Shown: positions 16,720 to 25,101 of the stretch, piece by piece
How the letters are laid out: every line of letters starts with the position of its first letter
Numbering within the stretch: position 1 is the first letter of the stretch
NCBI RefSeq assembly: GCF_040548875.1
Contig: NZ_JBEPSJ010000002.1
Span: forward strand, 372,001-436,000
Origin: Conyzicola nivalis_A
Lineage (GTDB): Bacteria; Actinomycetota; Actinomycetes; Actinomycetales; Microbacteriaceae
Direction of reading: 5' to 3'
DNA: 64,000 nucleotides
Notes under the pieces: model-generated
What the model saw: only the letters and a program-made list of their open reading frames with translations
The model's database searches: none
Told to the model about the DNA's origin: nothing
Program-made: the position numbers and the translations under genes

Positions 16720-17175
16720 TCAGCGGGCGGCGTCGACCTGCGCGATCGCGTGCTCGGCAGCGACCCAGGCGAGCATCGCGCACTTGACCCGTGCGATGTA
16801 CTTCGAGACGCCGCCGAGGGCCGCGGCGTCGCCGAGCAGTTCCTCGTCGGGCTCGATGGCGCCGCGCGAGCGCATCGCGGTGCGGAACAGGTCGATGCGA
16901 CCCTGGAGGTCGGGGAGCGTAAGGCCGACGGCCATCTCGGTGAACAGCGAGGCCGACGACTGCGAGATCGCGCAGCCGTGTCCCTCCCAGGTCACCGCCG
17001 TGACGGTGTCGGTGCCCGGCTCGACGTGCAGCTGGAGGGTGACCTCGTCGCCGCAGGTCGGGTTCACCTGGTGCGACTGCGCGGCCGCGCCGTCCTTCAG
17101 ACCGAACCCCTGCGGGTGGCGGGAGTGGTCGAGGATCAGCTCCTGGTAGAGCGCCTGCAGTTCCGTCGAGCTCAT
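16720..17175 (-). CDS. sufU: Fe-S assembly / sulfur-acceptor protein SufU
   Basis: A 151-residue IscU-like zinc protein of the SufU class. Ligand cysteines are Cys41 (NPTCGDEV, with Asp43), Cys68 (GHGCAISQSSAS) and Cys132 (VKCAMLAW). SufU accepts sulfur from the SufS cysteine desulfurase for Fe-S cluster building. Its ATG overlaps the sufS stop by 4 bp, so the two are translationally coupled. The other suf genes (sufBCD) are not in this window. Confidence 0.92.
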   Translation of the reverse strand: MSSTELQALYQELILDHSRHPQGFGLKDGAAAQSHQVNPTCGDEVTLQLHVEPGTDTVTAVTWEGHGCAISQSSASLFTEMAVGLTLPDLQGRIDLFRTAMRSRGAIEPDEELLGDAAALGGVSKYIARVKCAMLAWVAAEHAIAQVDAAR

Positions 17176-18473
17176 CGTGTCACTCCGAAGAAGGTGGCGG
17201 CGTCGCGCACGCCGTCGACGACCTGGTCGATCTCGTCGGCCGTCGAGTAGAGGTAGGCGCTCGCCCGCGTCGTCGAGGTGACGCCGAACCGCCGGTGCAG
17301 GGGCTGGGCACAGTGGTGTCCGACGCGCACCGCGATGCCGCGGTCGTCGAGGAACTGGCCGACGTCGTGGGAGTGCACGCCGGCTAGGTCGAAACTCGCG
17401 AGCCCCACACGGTGCAGGCCTGCCGCCTGACCGAGCACGGTCACCCCGGGCAGGGCGGCGAGGCCCGCGACGAGGCGTTCGCCCAGCGCGGCCTCGTGCT
17501 CGGCGATGCGGTGCATGCCGACCGTCTCGAGGTAGCGCACGGCGGCGGCGAGTCCCACCGTCTGCGACACGCGCTGGGTGCCTGCCTCGAACCGTTGCGG
17601 TGCCGGCAGGTACTGCGCCGACTCCATGGTGACGGTGGTGATCATCGAACCGCCGGTGAGGAACGGGGGCAGGGCGTTCAGCAGCTCGCTACGGCCGTAG
17701 AGCACGCCGATGCCGGTGGGGCCGAGCATCTTGTGGCCGGAGAAGACGGCGAAGTCGACGCCGAGGGCCTTCAGGTCGAGCGTCAGGTGCGGCGCCGACT
17801 GGCAGGCGTCGAGAACGGTGACCGCCCCTACCGCGCGGGCGCGGGCGACGAGCACGTCGACGGGGTTGACGATTCCGAGCACGTTCGAGACGTGCGTGAA
17901 GGCGAGCACCCGGGTGCGCTCGGTGACGATGGAGTCGAGACGGTCGAGGTCGAGCGAGCCGTCGTCGAGAATCGGGATGAAACGCAGGGTGGCACCGGTG
18001 CGCGCCGCCAGCTCCTGCCACGGGATGAGGTTGGCGTGGTGCTCCATCTCGGTGACGACGATCTCGTCGCCGGGCCCGATGCGCAGCGCGTCGTCGCCGC
18101 CGCGGCCGAGGCTGGCGTTCGAGATCGCGTAGGCGACGAGGTTGATGCCCTCCGTGGCGTTGGAGGTCCAGACGATCTCGTCGTCGGCCGCGCCGACGAA
18201 ACGGGCGACCACGGCGCGCGCGTCCTCGAACGACTCGGTGGCGAGCGCCGCGAGCGTGTGCGCCCCGCGGTGCACGGCCGCGTTGTCGTGCTCGTAGAAG
18301 TATCGCTCGGCGTCGAGAACCTGGCGGGGCTTCTGCGACGTCGCGCCGGAGTCGAGGTAGACGAGCGGCGCCCCGTTGACGACCGTGCCGAGGATGGCGA
18401 AATCGGCGCGGATGTCACGCAGCTCCGCGTCGCTGAAGGCGCCAGTGAGGGTCGGCGAGGTCGTGTCTGTCAC
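17172..18473 (-). CDS. sufS: Cysteine desulfurase SufS
   Basis: A 433-residue PLP-dependent class V aminotransferase-fold enzyme that releases sulfur from cysteine. The PLP lysine is Lys248 in FSGHKMLGPTGIG, PLP contacts include TSNATEGIN and MEHHANLIPW, and the persulfide cysteine is Cys388 in RVGHHCAQPLHRRF. The sequence is of the group II SufS type and works with SufU, encoded immediately downstream. Start GTG 18473. Confidence 0.93.
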   Translation of the reverse strand: MTDTTSPTLTGAFSDAELRDIRADFAILGTVVNGAPLVYLDSGATSQKPRQVLDAERYFYEHDNAAVHRGAHTLAALATESFEDARAVVARFVGAADDEIVWTSNATEGINLVAYAISNASLGRGGDDALRIGPGDEIVVTEMEHHANLIPWQELAARTGATLRFIPILDDGSLDLDRLDSIVTERTRVLAFTHVSNVLGIVNPVDVLVARARAVGAVTVLDACQSAPHLTLDLKALGVDFAVFSGHKMLGPTGIGVLYGRSELLNALPPFLTGGSMITTVTMESAQYLPAPQRFEAGTQRVSQTVGLAAAVRYLETVGMHRIAEHEAALGERLVAGLAALPGVTVLGQAAGLHRVGLASFDLAGVHSHDVGQFLDDRGIAVRVGHHCAQPLHRRFGVTSTTRASAYLYSTADEIDQVVDGVRDAATFFGVTR

Positions 18474-18515
18474 CCCACGATTCTACGCGCGGGCGCCGGA
18501 AGACGCTGGATGGCG

Positions 18516-19832
18516 TCAGCCCGCGGAGAGCGCCCGGTCGAGGTCGGCCACGAGGTCGTTCACGTCTTCGATGCCGATCGACAGTCGGATCAGCCCCGGC
18601 GCGATGCCGAGCCGGTCGCGCAGGTCCTGGCTGAACGAGGTGTGTGTCGTGGTCGCCGGGTGCAGCGCCATCGAGCGGGTGTCGCCGATGTTGGTCATCC
18701 GGCTGATCACGCGCAGCCGGTCGAGGAAGCGCGCGGCGCCCCGCTCGCCGCCCCGCACCGTCACCGAGAACACCGAACCGCTGCGCCCGCCGTACAGGCT
18801 CTGGGCGAGCTCGAAGCGGGGGTTGCCCGGCAGGCCCGCGTAGTCGACCGACTCCACGCCGGGGTGTCCGATGAGCCACTCCGCGATGGTCAGCGAGCTG
18901 GCCAGGTGCCGTTCCATCCGCAGCGAGAGCGTCTCGATGCCCTGGTGCAGCAGGAACGAGTTGAACGGCGACAGCGCCGGACCAATGTCGTTGACGACGG
19001 CCTCGCGGGTGGCGCGGGCGTAGGCGACGGGGCCGAATCTCTCGGCGATCGACGGGAGGCCGGCGGCGGCCGGCTCGGTGATGAGCGGGTACGGGCGGTT
19101 CGCGGATGCCCAGTCGAACGTGCCGCCGTCGACGATGGTTCCCGAGATGGCGGCGCCGTGGCCGCTGAGGAACTTGGTCGAGGAGTGCACGACGATGTCG
19201 GCGCCGTGCTCGAACGGCCGGATCAGGTAGGGCGACGCGATGGTGTTGTCTACCACCAGCGGTATGCCGTGGCGGCGGGCCACCCGGGCGACGCGGGCGA
19301 TGTCGACGATGTCGTTCTTGGGATTCGGGATGGTCTCGGTGAAGATCGCCTTCGTCTGCGGGGTGATCGCGCGGTCCCACTCGTCGTCGTCGAACTCGTC
19401 CCAGACGTAGTCGACGCTCACGCCGAACCGCGCGAAGCTGCGGCCGAACAGGATGCGCGTTCCGCTGTAGATGCTCGCCGTGGACACGATGCGGTCGCCC
19501 TGCTGGGCGAGCGCGAGCAGCGCGGAGGTGATGGCGGCCTGTCCGGAGGCCACGACGATCGCCTCCGTCCCACCCTCGAGCGAGGCGATGCGCTTCTCTG
19601 CCACCGACCCGGAGGGGTTGCGCTGGCGCGAGTAGATGAGGCCGTCGTTCTCGCCCGAGAACCGGCCGCGCGCGTCGTCGAACGAGTCGAACCGGTAGCC
19701 CGCGGTCATCGCGATCGGCGAGATGCGGGCCCCGCTGGTGCGGTCCTCCACCTCGCCGGCGTGCACCTGGCGGGTGTCGAAGGCGTAGCCCTCCCAGTCG
19801 TATTCGGGTTCGGCTACCTCGTGGTCGGTCAC
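18516..19832 (-). CDS. metY: O-acetylhomoserine sulfhydrylase (MetY type)
   Basis: A 438-residue Cys/Met-metabolism PLP enzyme. PLP lysine lies in VVHSSTKFLSGHGAAISG; the N-terminal arm has FDTRQVHAGEVEDRTSGARI and YSRQRNPSGSVAEKRIASLE. The ~430-residue length and the AISPFNSF-type segment (ALSPFNSFLLHQGIETLSLR) fit O-acetylhomoserine aminocarboxypropyltransferase, which makes homocysteine directly from sulfide. The GTG start overlaps the stop of the upstream malY-type gene (GTGA), so the pair forms one sulfur amino-acid operon. Confidence 0.88.
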   Translation of the reverse strand: MTDHEVAEPEYDWEGYAFDTRQVHAGEVEDRTSGARISPIAMTAGYRFDSFDDARGRFSGENDGLIYSRQRNPSGSVAEKRIASLEGGTEAIVVASGQAAITSALLALAQQGDRIVSTASIYSGTRILFGRSFARFGVSVDYVWDEFDDDEWDRAITPQTKAIFTETIPNPKNDIVDIARVARVARRHGIPLVVDNTIASPYLIRPFEHGADIVVHSSTKFLSGHGAAISGTIVDGGTFDWASANRPYPLITEPAAAGLPSIAERFGPVAYARATREAVVNDIGPALSPFNSFLLHQGIETLSLRMERHLASSLTIAEWLIGHPGVESVDYAGLPGNPRFELAQSLYGGRSGSVFSVTVRGGERGAARFLDRLRVISRMTNIGDTRSMALHPATTTHTSFSQDLRDRLGIAPGLIRLSIGIEDVNDLVADLDRALSAG

Positions 19833-21016
19833 TGTGTCTCCCTCAGCCGACGCACCGCGTCGGCCATGTTGATGATCGCCTGCTCGAGAATGGGGCGCGG
19901 CATCGCGAAGATGATGCGCACGAAGCGTTCGTAGCCGCGGCCGCACAGCGCGCCGTCGGTCAGGGTGACTCCCGCTTCGGTGCGGAAGAAGTCGGCGATC
20001 GACCCGTCGATCCCGAGGGCGGAGCAGTCCAGCCAGCCGATGTACGTGGCATCCGGCACCGTGTATCGCACCTCGGGGAGGTGCTCGGCGAGCAGATCGC
20101 GCAGCGCGAACCGGTTGCCGTCGAGGTAGTCGGTGACCTCGTCGAGCCACTCGCGGGTGTCGCTGTAGGCGGCGGTCGCGGCGACGACACCGGGGGTCGA
20201 TGCCCCGTGCAGCACCGCGAACCCGAAGATCTGGTAGAGCTCCTCGTCGGCGGGGTTGGACGTGATGAGCTGCGCCGCCTTGAGCCCGGGCAGGTTCCAC
20301 GCCTTCGACGCCGAGGTGGCGGTGATCGTGTGGTTGGCGGCGACGGTCGAGATCGACGCGTATGGCACGTGCGGGATGCCGTCGTAGCGCAGCGGGGAGT
20401 GGATCTCGTCGGCGAAGACGCGGCCGTTGTGCCGGTCGACGACCTCGGCGATGGCCTCGAGCTCGTCGCGTCCGATGGCCGTTCCGGTCGGGTTCTGCGG
20501 ATTGCAGAGGATGAGCGTGCGGGCGCCGGCGTGGAAGGCGGCGTCGATCGCGTCGAGGTCGTGGCGCCAGCGGCCGTCGACCACCTCGCCGGGCACCTCG
20601 AACACCTCGCGGCCGAGGGTGGGGACGAAGCTGAGAAACGGCATGTACGCGGGCGTCGGGATGATGACCCCTGTGCCAGCGGGAGAGAACTTGCTGATCG
20701 CGACATCCAGAGCGGACATCACGTCGGAGACGGGGTGGATATTCTCCGGCGGGATGTCCCACGAACAGTCCGCGGCTAGCCACGCGGACGTCGCGCGGGC
20801 CATGCGCGCGGTGGTCGCCGGGGCGAGGTAGCCGAGGTCGCCCGTCTCGATCGCATGGTGCAGCGCGCGGGTCACCGCCGGCGACGTGCCGAAGTCCATC
20901 TCGGCCACCCAGGCGCCGATGGTGTCGGGATACAGGCTCCACTTACGGCTGCTCGCCCGACTGAGCTCATCACGAGTGATGTCGTCGAAGCGGGAGCGTG
21001 TCATGTCAACCGACAC
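19829..21016 (-). CDS. patB: MalY/PatB-type pyridoxal-phosphate C-S lyase
   Basis: A 395-residue fold-type I aminotransferase of the MalY/PatB group (cystathionine beta-lyase activity in characterised members). Family features are WVAEMDFGTSPAVTRAL, NPQNPTGTAIGRDELE, ADEIHSPLRYDG, and the PLP lysine in TSASKAWNLPGLKAAQ. GTG 21016 and ATG 21004 are both possible starts; neither has a clear ribosome site. The operon with metY suggests homocysteine or cysteine interconversion, not maltose regulation. Confidence 0.87.
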   Translation of the reverse strand: MSVDMTRSRFDDITRDELSRASSRKWSLYPDTIGAWVAEMDFGTSPAVTRALHHAIETGDLGYLAPATTARMARATSAWLAADCSWDIPPENIHPVSDVMSALDVAISKFSPAGTGVIIPTPAYMPFLSFVPTLGREVFEVPGEVVDGRWRHDLDAIDAAFHAGARTLILCNPQNPTGTAIGRDELEAIAEVVDRHNGRVFADEIHSPLRYDGIPHVPYASISTVAANHTITATSASKAWNLPGLKAAQLITSNPADEELYQIFGFAVLHGASTPGVVAATAAYSDTREWLDEVTDYLDGNRFALRDLLAEHLPEVRYTVPDATYIGWLDCSALGIDGSIADFFRTEAGVTLTDGALCGRGYERFVRIIFAMPRPILEQAIINMADAVRRLRETQ

Positions 21017-21086
21017 TAGTAACCGGCGTTGTCTGCCATCGCTCCCGCCGACTCATGGCGTAACCGACGAAGCGATGCCGGCCGTA

Positions 21087-21428
21087 TCAGGCGGGTACTG
21101 CGGGTGCCGCGGGGGGACCGGCGGGCTCGGCCACGATCTTGAGGCCGGCCGGGGTGTTCGCGAGCTGCACGAGCTCTTCGAGCCATGCGCGGTTGAGCGC
21201 CGGGTCCTTCTTCACCTCGAAGTCGAACTGCACCGGGATCGCCGGGTGCAGCCATACCGAGCTGTGGCCGCCGCCGTGCGTCGACGAGTAGTCCCAGGAG
21301 AAGGTGAAGCTCTCGCCGCGACGCAGTTTGGCGAGGATGACGACCTGCAGGTGAGCGAGCACCCTGTCATCGAACTCGACGGTGATAGACGGGGTGCCAT
21401 AGATGAATTTGCCCACGGTGGTCCTCAC
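21087..21428 (-). CDS. DUF7882-family protein
   Basis: A 113-residue protein of a family common in Microbacteriaceae: GKFIYGTPSITVEFDDRVLA, HLQVVILAKLRRGESFTFSW, a SSVWLHPAIPVQFDF strand and LNRAWLEELVQLANTPAGL. Relatives are often labelled as ATP-dependent DNA ligase domain proteins, but no ligase motif (KxDG) is present. It has a proline/alanine-rich tail. Function unknown; a helpful family marker for the host. Confidence 0.8.
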   Translation of the reverse strand: MRTTVGKFIYGTPSITVEFDDRVLAHLQVVILAKLRRGESFTFSWDYSSTHGGGHSSVWLHPAIPVQFDFEVKKDPALNRAWLEELVQLANTPAGLKIVAEPAGPPAAPAVPA

Positions 21429-21479
21429 GGGGTGGTGTTGCGGTCAGAGGCGAGCAAGCGCCGGCCGGCTCACTCCATG

Positions 21480-21845
21480 TCAGGAATCATCGCTCTCGTC
21501 GAGCACCCTGTCAATTTCGGCGCTCGCGGCGTTGAAGTCGTCTCCGGCTTCGTCGGAGCCTTCGGTGGGAACGACCGCGACCATCACGTCGTCTGCTACC
21601 GGCAGTTCCGGTGCGGGAAAACGCGCACCTTCGTCGGTGTCGGGGTACGCGTCCGCCACATCGATCTGAGCCGCGGCACTCAGCGTGATGGTGTGGGTGC
21701 CGACCGTCCCGTCGGCCTCGAGCACGGGGATATCCACGCTGATGCTGTGCGACGACGGGGAGGCGCTCGAGACGTAGTCGAGCAGCGACGCGGCGACGGC
21801 GTCGCCGGTGACGAGCGTGCCGCTCGCGAGGGTGATGCTTTTCAT
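21480..21845 (-). CDS. Hypothetical acidic protein
   Basis: A 121-residue, strongly acidic protein (MKSITLASGTLVTGDAVAAS, then a strand-rich ISVDIPVLEADGTVGTHTIT and a Glu/Asp-rich C-terminus). It has no signal peptide, membrane helix or known motif. It lies between the DUF7882 gene and a membrane-protein gene on the same strand, 3 bp after the latter's stop, so it is likely co-transcribed. Not recognised. Confidence 0.6.
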   Translation of the reverse strand: MKSITLASGTLVTGDAVAASLLDYVSSASPSSHSISVDIPVLEADGTVGTHTITLSAAAQIDVADAYPDTDEGARFPAPELPVADDVMVAVVPTEGSDEAGDDFNAASAEIDRVLDESDDS

Positions 21846-21848
21846 ACC

Positions 21849-23210
21849 TCAGACAATAGCGGTGTCCGGCTCGACCACGGCGTCAGGTTCGACCGCCGCT
21901 GGCGGGCGCTGCACGAGCTCGACGACGGCGATCGCGAGGAGGGCGACGAACAGCGTCCAGAGCACGAGCGAGGGCGACAGGGGTCGCACGAACAGCACGA
22001 CGAGCGAGGCGATCACGGCGATCGCCGAACGCACCAGCACGCGTTGGCGGTAGATCCACTCCCCCACGCGGCCGGTCGTGACCCGGCGTTCCTCAGCGAA
22101 TCCGCGCACCTCCGCGGCAGCGGACCGGGCGACGCCGCGCAGCCTCCTCGGCGTCTCGAACGGTCCGGCGAACCAGCCGACGACGGCCACGACGATGGCG
22201 AGCGTGAGCACGGCGACAGCCGTTCCGCGCATGCCGTCGACGACCGTCTGGAACAGCACGTCGGACACGTTGACCGGCACCCCCGACGAACCGGCGGCTG
22301 TCGCGAAGACGGCCTGTCCCACGGCGAGCAGCACCGCGAGAACCGCCATCGACAGGGCGAGGGCCACGGCCGCGGCGATCAGCGCGACGGCGCGGCGACG
22401 GGCGACGAGCACGCCGAGCACGAGCAGACCGATGGCCACCCAGGGCAGCCAGATGCCGGCGCCCACCGCGACGCCGTAGCCGACCTGCGCGGCCGGGATA
22501 GCGTCGGACTGCGCCACGACGATGGTGCGGTCGACGGTCGGGATCCGGTTCGCGAACTCGATGCCGCGGTCGAGCAGTGCCTTCTTGGCCGCCTCGACGA
22601 TCGGGCCGAGCTGCACGCCGACCTCGCCGTTCGCGCCGACGGAGATCGCGGCGTCGGGGTCGTTCTGCATGGTGGCGACGAGCTGGGTGTGCGACACCCG
22701 AAGCGCCGTCGCCCAGACGTCGGCGAATGCGTCAGAAGCCACGAACGCCTCGACCTGCGACTCGATGAGCGACTGCAGGCCGGATGCCGCCGGGCCTTTG
22801 AGCGTCTCGAGCGCGGTCGCGGCCCGCGGCGGGACGCCGAGCGCGATGACGCCGTCGAAGACGTCGGAGGTGAGCTGCGCGACATCGATGTTCTCGTTGA
22901 TCACAGCGACGGTCTGATCGGCGACGTACGCCTGCACGGCGGGGTCGTCGGCGAGCGGGGCGAAGCTCGCCACGAACCTGTCGGTGTCGGTGAGGTCGGC
23001 CTTCACCCAGGTGGCGATCACCGCGACGGGGGCGAGCAGGGCGCCGAGGGTGATGAGGACCGTCGCGAGCAGGGTCCATGCCCACGAGCGCTTCGCACGA
23101 TAGGCGACCGGGGCCGGATCGTCCGGCGGCTCGACGACCGCACCCGACCGCAACGCCTCGTTCTCCGCCTCGAGTTCGGCGATCCGCCGCTCGAGCTCTG
23201 TGCTAGTCAT
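21849..23210 (-). CDS. Multi-helix membrane protein with N-terminal coiled coil
   Basis: A 453-residue protein. ATG 23210 opens a leucine-zipper-like start (MTSTELERRIAELEAENEAL), then a first transmembrane helix (about 48-70), an extracytoplasmic domain of about 180 residues with repeated VASDAF/VAVINENIDVAQLTS-like helices, and six or so further helices to the C-terminus. This is the architecture of a common actinobacterial 'hypothetical membrane protein' family with no assigned role. There is no catalytic motif. The next gene on this strand starts 3 bp after its stop. Confidence 0.75.
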   Translation of the reverse strand: MTSTELERRIAELEAENEALRSGAVVEPPDDPAPVAYRAKRSWAWTLLATVLITLGALLAPVAVIATWVKADLTDTDRFVASFAPLADDPAVQAYVADQTVAVINENIDVAQLTSDVFDGVIALGVPPRAATALETLKGPAASGLQSLIESQVEAFVASDAFADVWATALRVSHTQLVATMQNDPDAAISVGANGEVGVQLGPIVEAAKKALLDRGIEFANRIPTVDRTIVVAQSDAIPAAQVGYGVAVGAGIWLPWVAIGLLVLGVLVARRRAVALIAAAVALALSMAVLAVLLAVGQAVFATAAGSSGVPVNVSDVLFQTVVDGMRGTAVAVLTLAIVVAVVGWFAGPFETPRRLRGVARSAAAEVRGFAEERRVTTGRVGEWIYRQRVLVRSAIAVIASLVVLFVRPLSPSLVLWTLFVALLAIAVVELVQRPPAAVEPDAVVEPDTAIV

Positions 23211-23378
23211 GCGCGCCACAGGTCCACCCGCCTTTCCGGCACCAGCAGACACCGCTGGCGGCACCTCGGACACCACCCACGCCGGGTGAGCTCCCTCCCA
23301 TGGGCGACGAGCGTGACCTCCGTCGTCGACTAACGTAAAGACGGCCCGCGGCGTGCGGGATGCACCCAGCGCCCCGGA

Positions 23379-24626
23379 GTGAAACAGTTGCGAATCGTAG
23401 TTATCGGCGACGTCGGAGTTATCGACGACATGGTCCACGTCGGCGACGAGGCCATGTTCGACGAGATGGTCTTCCAGCTGCGCAAGCGCGGCGTCGAACA
23501 CATCACCGGGATCTCGTCCAACCCCGCGGAGACCCGTGAGCGCTACGGCATCGACGCCGTGGCGGGCATCGGGTTCCGCACCCAGACGACTCGCGCCGAA
23601 CAGCAGGACCGCATGGATCGCGTCGTGCGCACCGCCGCGGGCCAGACCGGGCTGCTCGCCGCCGACGACTCGGCCATCGCCGTGATCGAGGCGATCCGCA
23701 CGAGCGACGGCGTCGCCGTCTCCGGCGGCGGCAACATGGCGTCGACGTGGCCGTCGCACATCTTCGAGCGCGGCACCATCGGCGAGGTCGCCCGCCTGCT
23801 CGGCAAGCCGCTCGTCGTCTCGGGGCAGACCATCGGCCCGCACCTCGACGACCCCGACCGCGCGCTCGTCACCGCCCTGCTGTCGTCGGCCCGGCTCGTC
23901 GGGCTGCGCGAGAAGCCGTCGCACGCCCTGTCCCTCGAACTCGGAGTGCCGGCGGCGCTGCTCACCCAGACCGTCGACGACGCGAGCTTCCTCAGCGAGC
24001 AGACGCCGGCGCCGACCACCGCGGTCGCGCCGTACTGCCTCGTCTCGCTCTCGACCCATGTCGGCAGCGAGAACCGCGAGGAGTTTCAGCAGGCGGTCGC
24101 CGACCTGCTCGACCACGTGGTCGCCACCACCGGCCTCGACGTGCGCTTCTACGCGCACTTCGCCTCGCTCGACCCCGCCAAGTCGCGCGGCGACACGGTG
24201 ATGCACGACGCCGTCAGGGCGCGGATGTCGTCGGCACGCGACACGGCCGCCGACGGCGGGTCGCCGCGGGTTGCGACCATCGACGAGGGCGACTCGGTCG
24301 CCGCCGCGCAGCTCGCCCGGGGTGCGGCTCTCGTGGTGTCGAGCCGCTACCACCCCGCCGTGTTCGCGGTGTCGGGCGGCGTGCCCACCGTCGGCATATC
24401 CGTCGACGACTACACGACGACGAAGCTCACCGGCGCACTGGGCAACTTCGGCCAGCACGGCCTGGTGAGCGCCGCGCAGCTGGTGGCCGGCGGGGCGCCG
24501 GCCGTGGCATCCGCGGTCTGGAGCTCCCGCGACGAGATCCGCGACCGGGGGCTGGCGATCGCGGAGACCAACCGCGCCGCCTCGCGCCTCTGGTGGGACC
24601 GGGTGGCGGGTGTGTTCGGCGCCTGA
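23379..24626 (+). CDS. Polysaccharide pyruvyl transferase family protein
   Basis: A 415-residue protein of the CsaB/WcaK type. Family signs are IGDVGVIDDMVHVGDEAMFD at the N-terminus, SGGGNMASTWPSH, GQTIGPHL, LVGLREKPSHAL and the C-terminal SSRYHPAVFAVSGGVPTVGI. These enzymes transfer pyruvate to surface-polymer sugars, but many genomic homologues are uncharacterised. The start is GTG 23379; a ribosome site is weak (CGGAG touches it). It stands alone between divergent and convergent neighbours, so a polymer cannot be assigned. Confidence 0.82.
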   Translation: MKQLRIVVIGDVGVIDDMVHVGDEAMFDEMVFQLRKRGVEHITGISSNPAETRERYGIDAVAGIGFRTQTTRAEQQDRMDRVVRTAAGQTGLLAADDSAIAVIEAIRTSDGVAVSGGGNMASTWPSHIFERGTIGEVARLLGKPLVVSGQTIGPHLDDPDRALVTALLSSARLVGLREKPSHALSLELGVPAALLTQTVDDASFLSEQTPAPTTAVAPYCLVSLSTHVGSENREEFQQAVADLLDHVVATTGLDVRFYAHFASLDPAKSRGDTVMHDAVRARMSSARDTAADGGSPRVATIDEGDSVAAAQLARGAALVVSSRYHPAVFAVSGGVPTVGISVDDYTTTKLTGALGNFGQHGLVSAAQLVAGGAPAVASAVWSSRDEIRDRGLAIAETNRAASRLWWDRVAGVFGA

Positions 24627-24645
24627 GCCCCGGCGCGTGGGCGGA

Positions 24646-25101
24646 CTAGCGCGACTCGTTGAACTTCTTGAGCAGCCGGGCGAAGGCCTCGATGTCGGCC
24701 GCGTCCCACGAGGCCAGGATGCGCTCGTAGTCACTCTTCAGCTCGGTGCGAAACTCGTCGAGCCGCTCGTTCGCCTTGTCGCTCGCGACGACGAGGCTCG
24801 CGCGCCCGTCTTCCGGGTCGGGCCGGGCCTCGATGAGCCCGCTGTCGCGCAGCGTCGTGAGCTGGCGGCTGACCGCGCTCTTGTCCATCGAGAGCGCGGT
24901 CGCGATGTCGCCCGCGCGGATCGGCTCGTTCGCCATCACGTAGCGCAGCACAAGGTAGCCGGCGGTCTGCATGTCGGGGTCGAGGTGCTCGACGAGGCGC
25001 TTCACGCGCGCCTTGCTCGCGCGGTAGAGCACGGCGACGCCCTGCTCGATCTCGAGGGCGTGGGCGTCGCGGGCCTCCGCCGACTCCGGGGAGTCAGGCA
25101 C
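24646..25101 (-). CDS. MarR-family transcriptional repressor
   Basis: A 151-residue winged-helix MarR protein. The DNA-binding part is AGDIATALSMDKSAVSRQLT (recognition helix) with the wing ARPDPEDGRASLVVASDKA. It is the second gene of an operon with an MFS drug exporter, overlapping it by 8 bp. Two palindromes upstream of the operon fit its operator, so it probably represses the exporter and itself until a drug or phenolic ligand binds. Confidence 0.9.
   Translation of the reverse strand: MPDSPESAEARDAHALEIEQGVAVLYRASKARVKRLVEHLDPDMQTAGYLVLRYVMANEPIRAGDIATALSMDKSAVSRQLTTLRDSGLIEARPDPEDGRASLVVASDKANERLDEFRTELKSDYERILASWDAADIEAFARLLKKFNESR

Noticed and set aside
19829..21086. SAM or cobalamin riboswitch before the malY-metY operon
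   Set aside because: The spacer 21017-21086 is too short and has no aptamer features.
23211..23378. Small gene in the spacer before the pyruvyl transferase
   Set aside because: No frame has a ribosome site or typical codon use; it is read as a promoter region.
21849..24734. A 961-codon minus-strand frame
   Set aside because: Only its last 453 codons are the membrane protein starting at ATG 23210; the rest is antisense to the pyruvyl transferase gene and has no sensible protein features.
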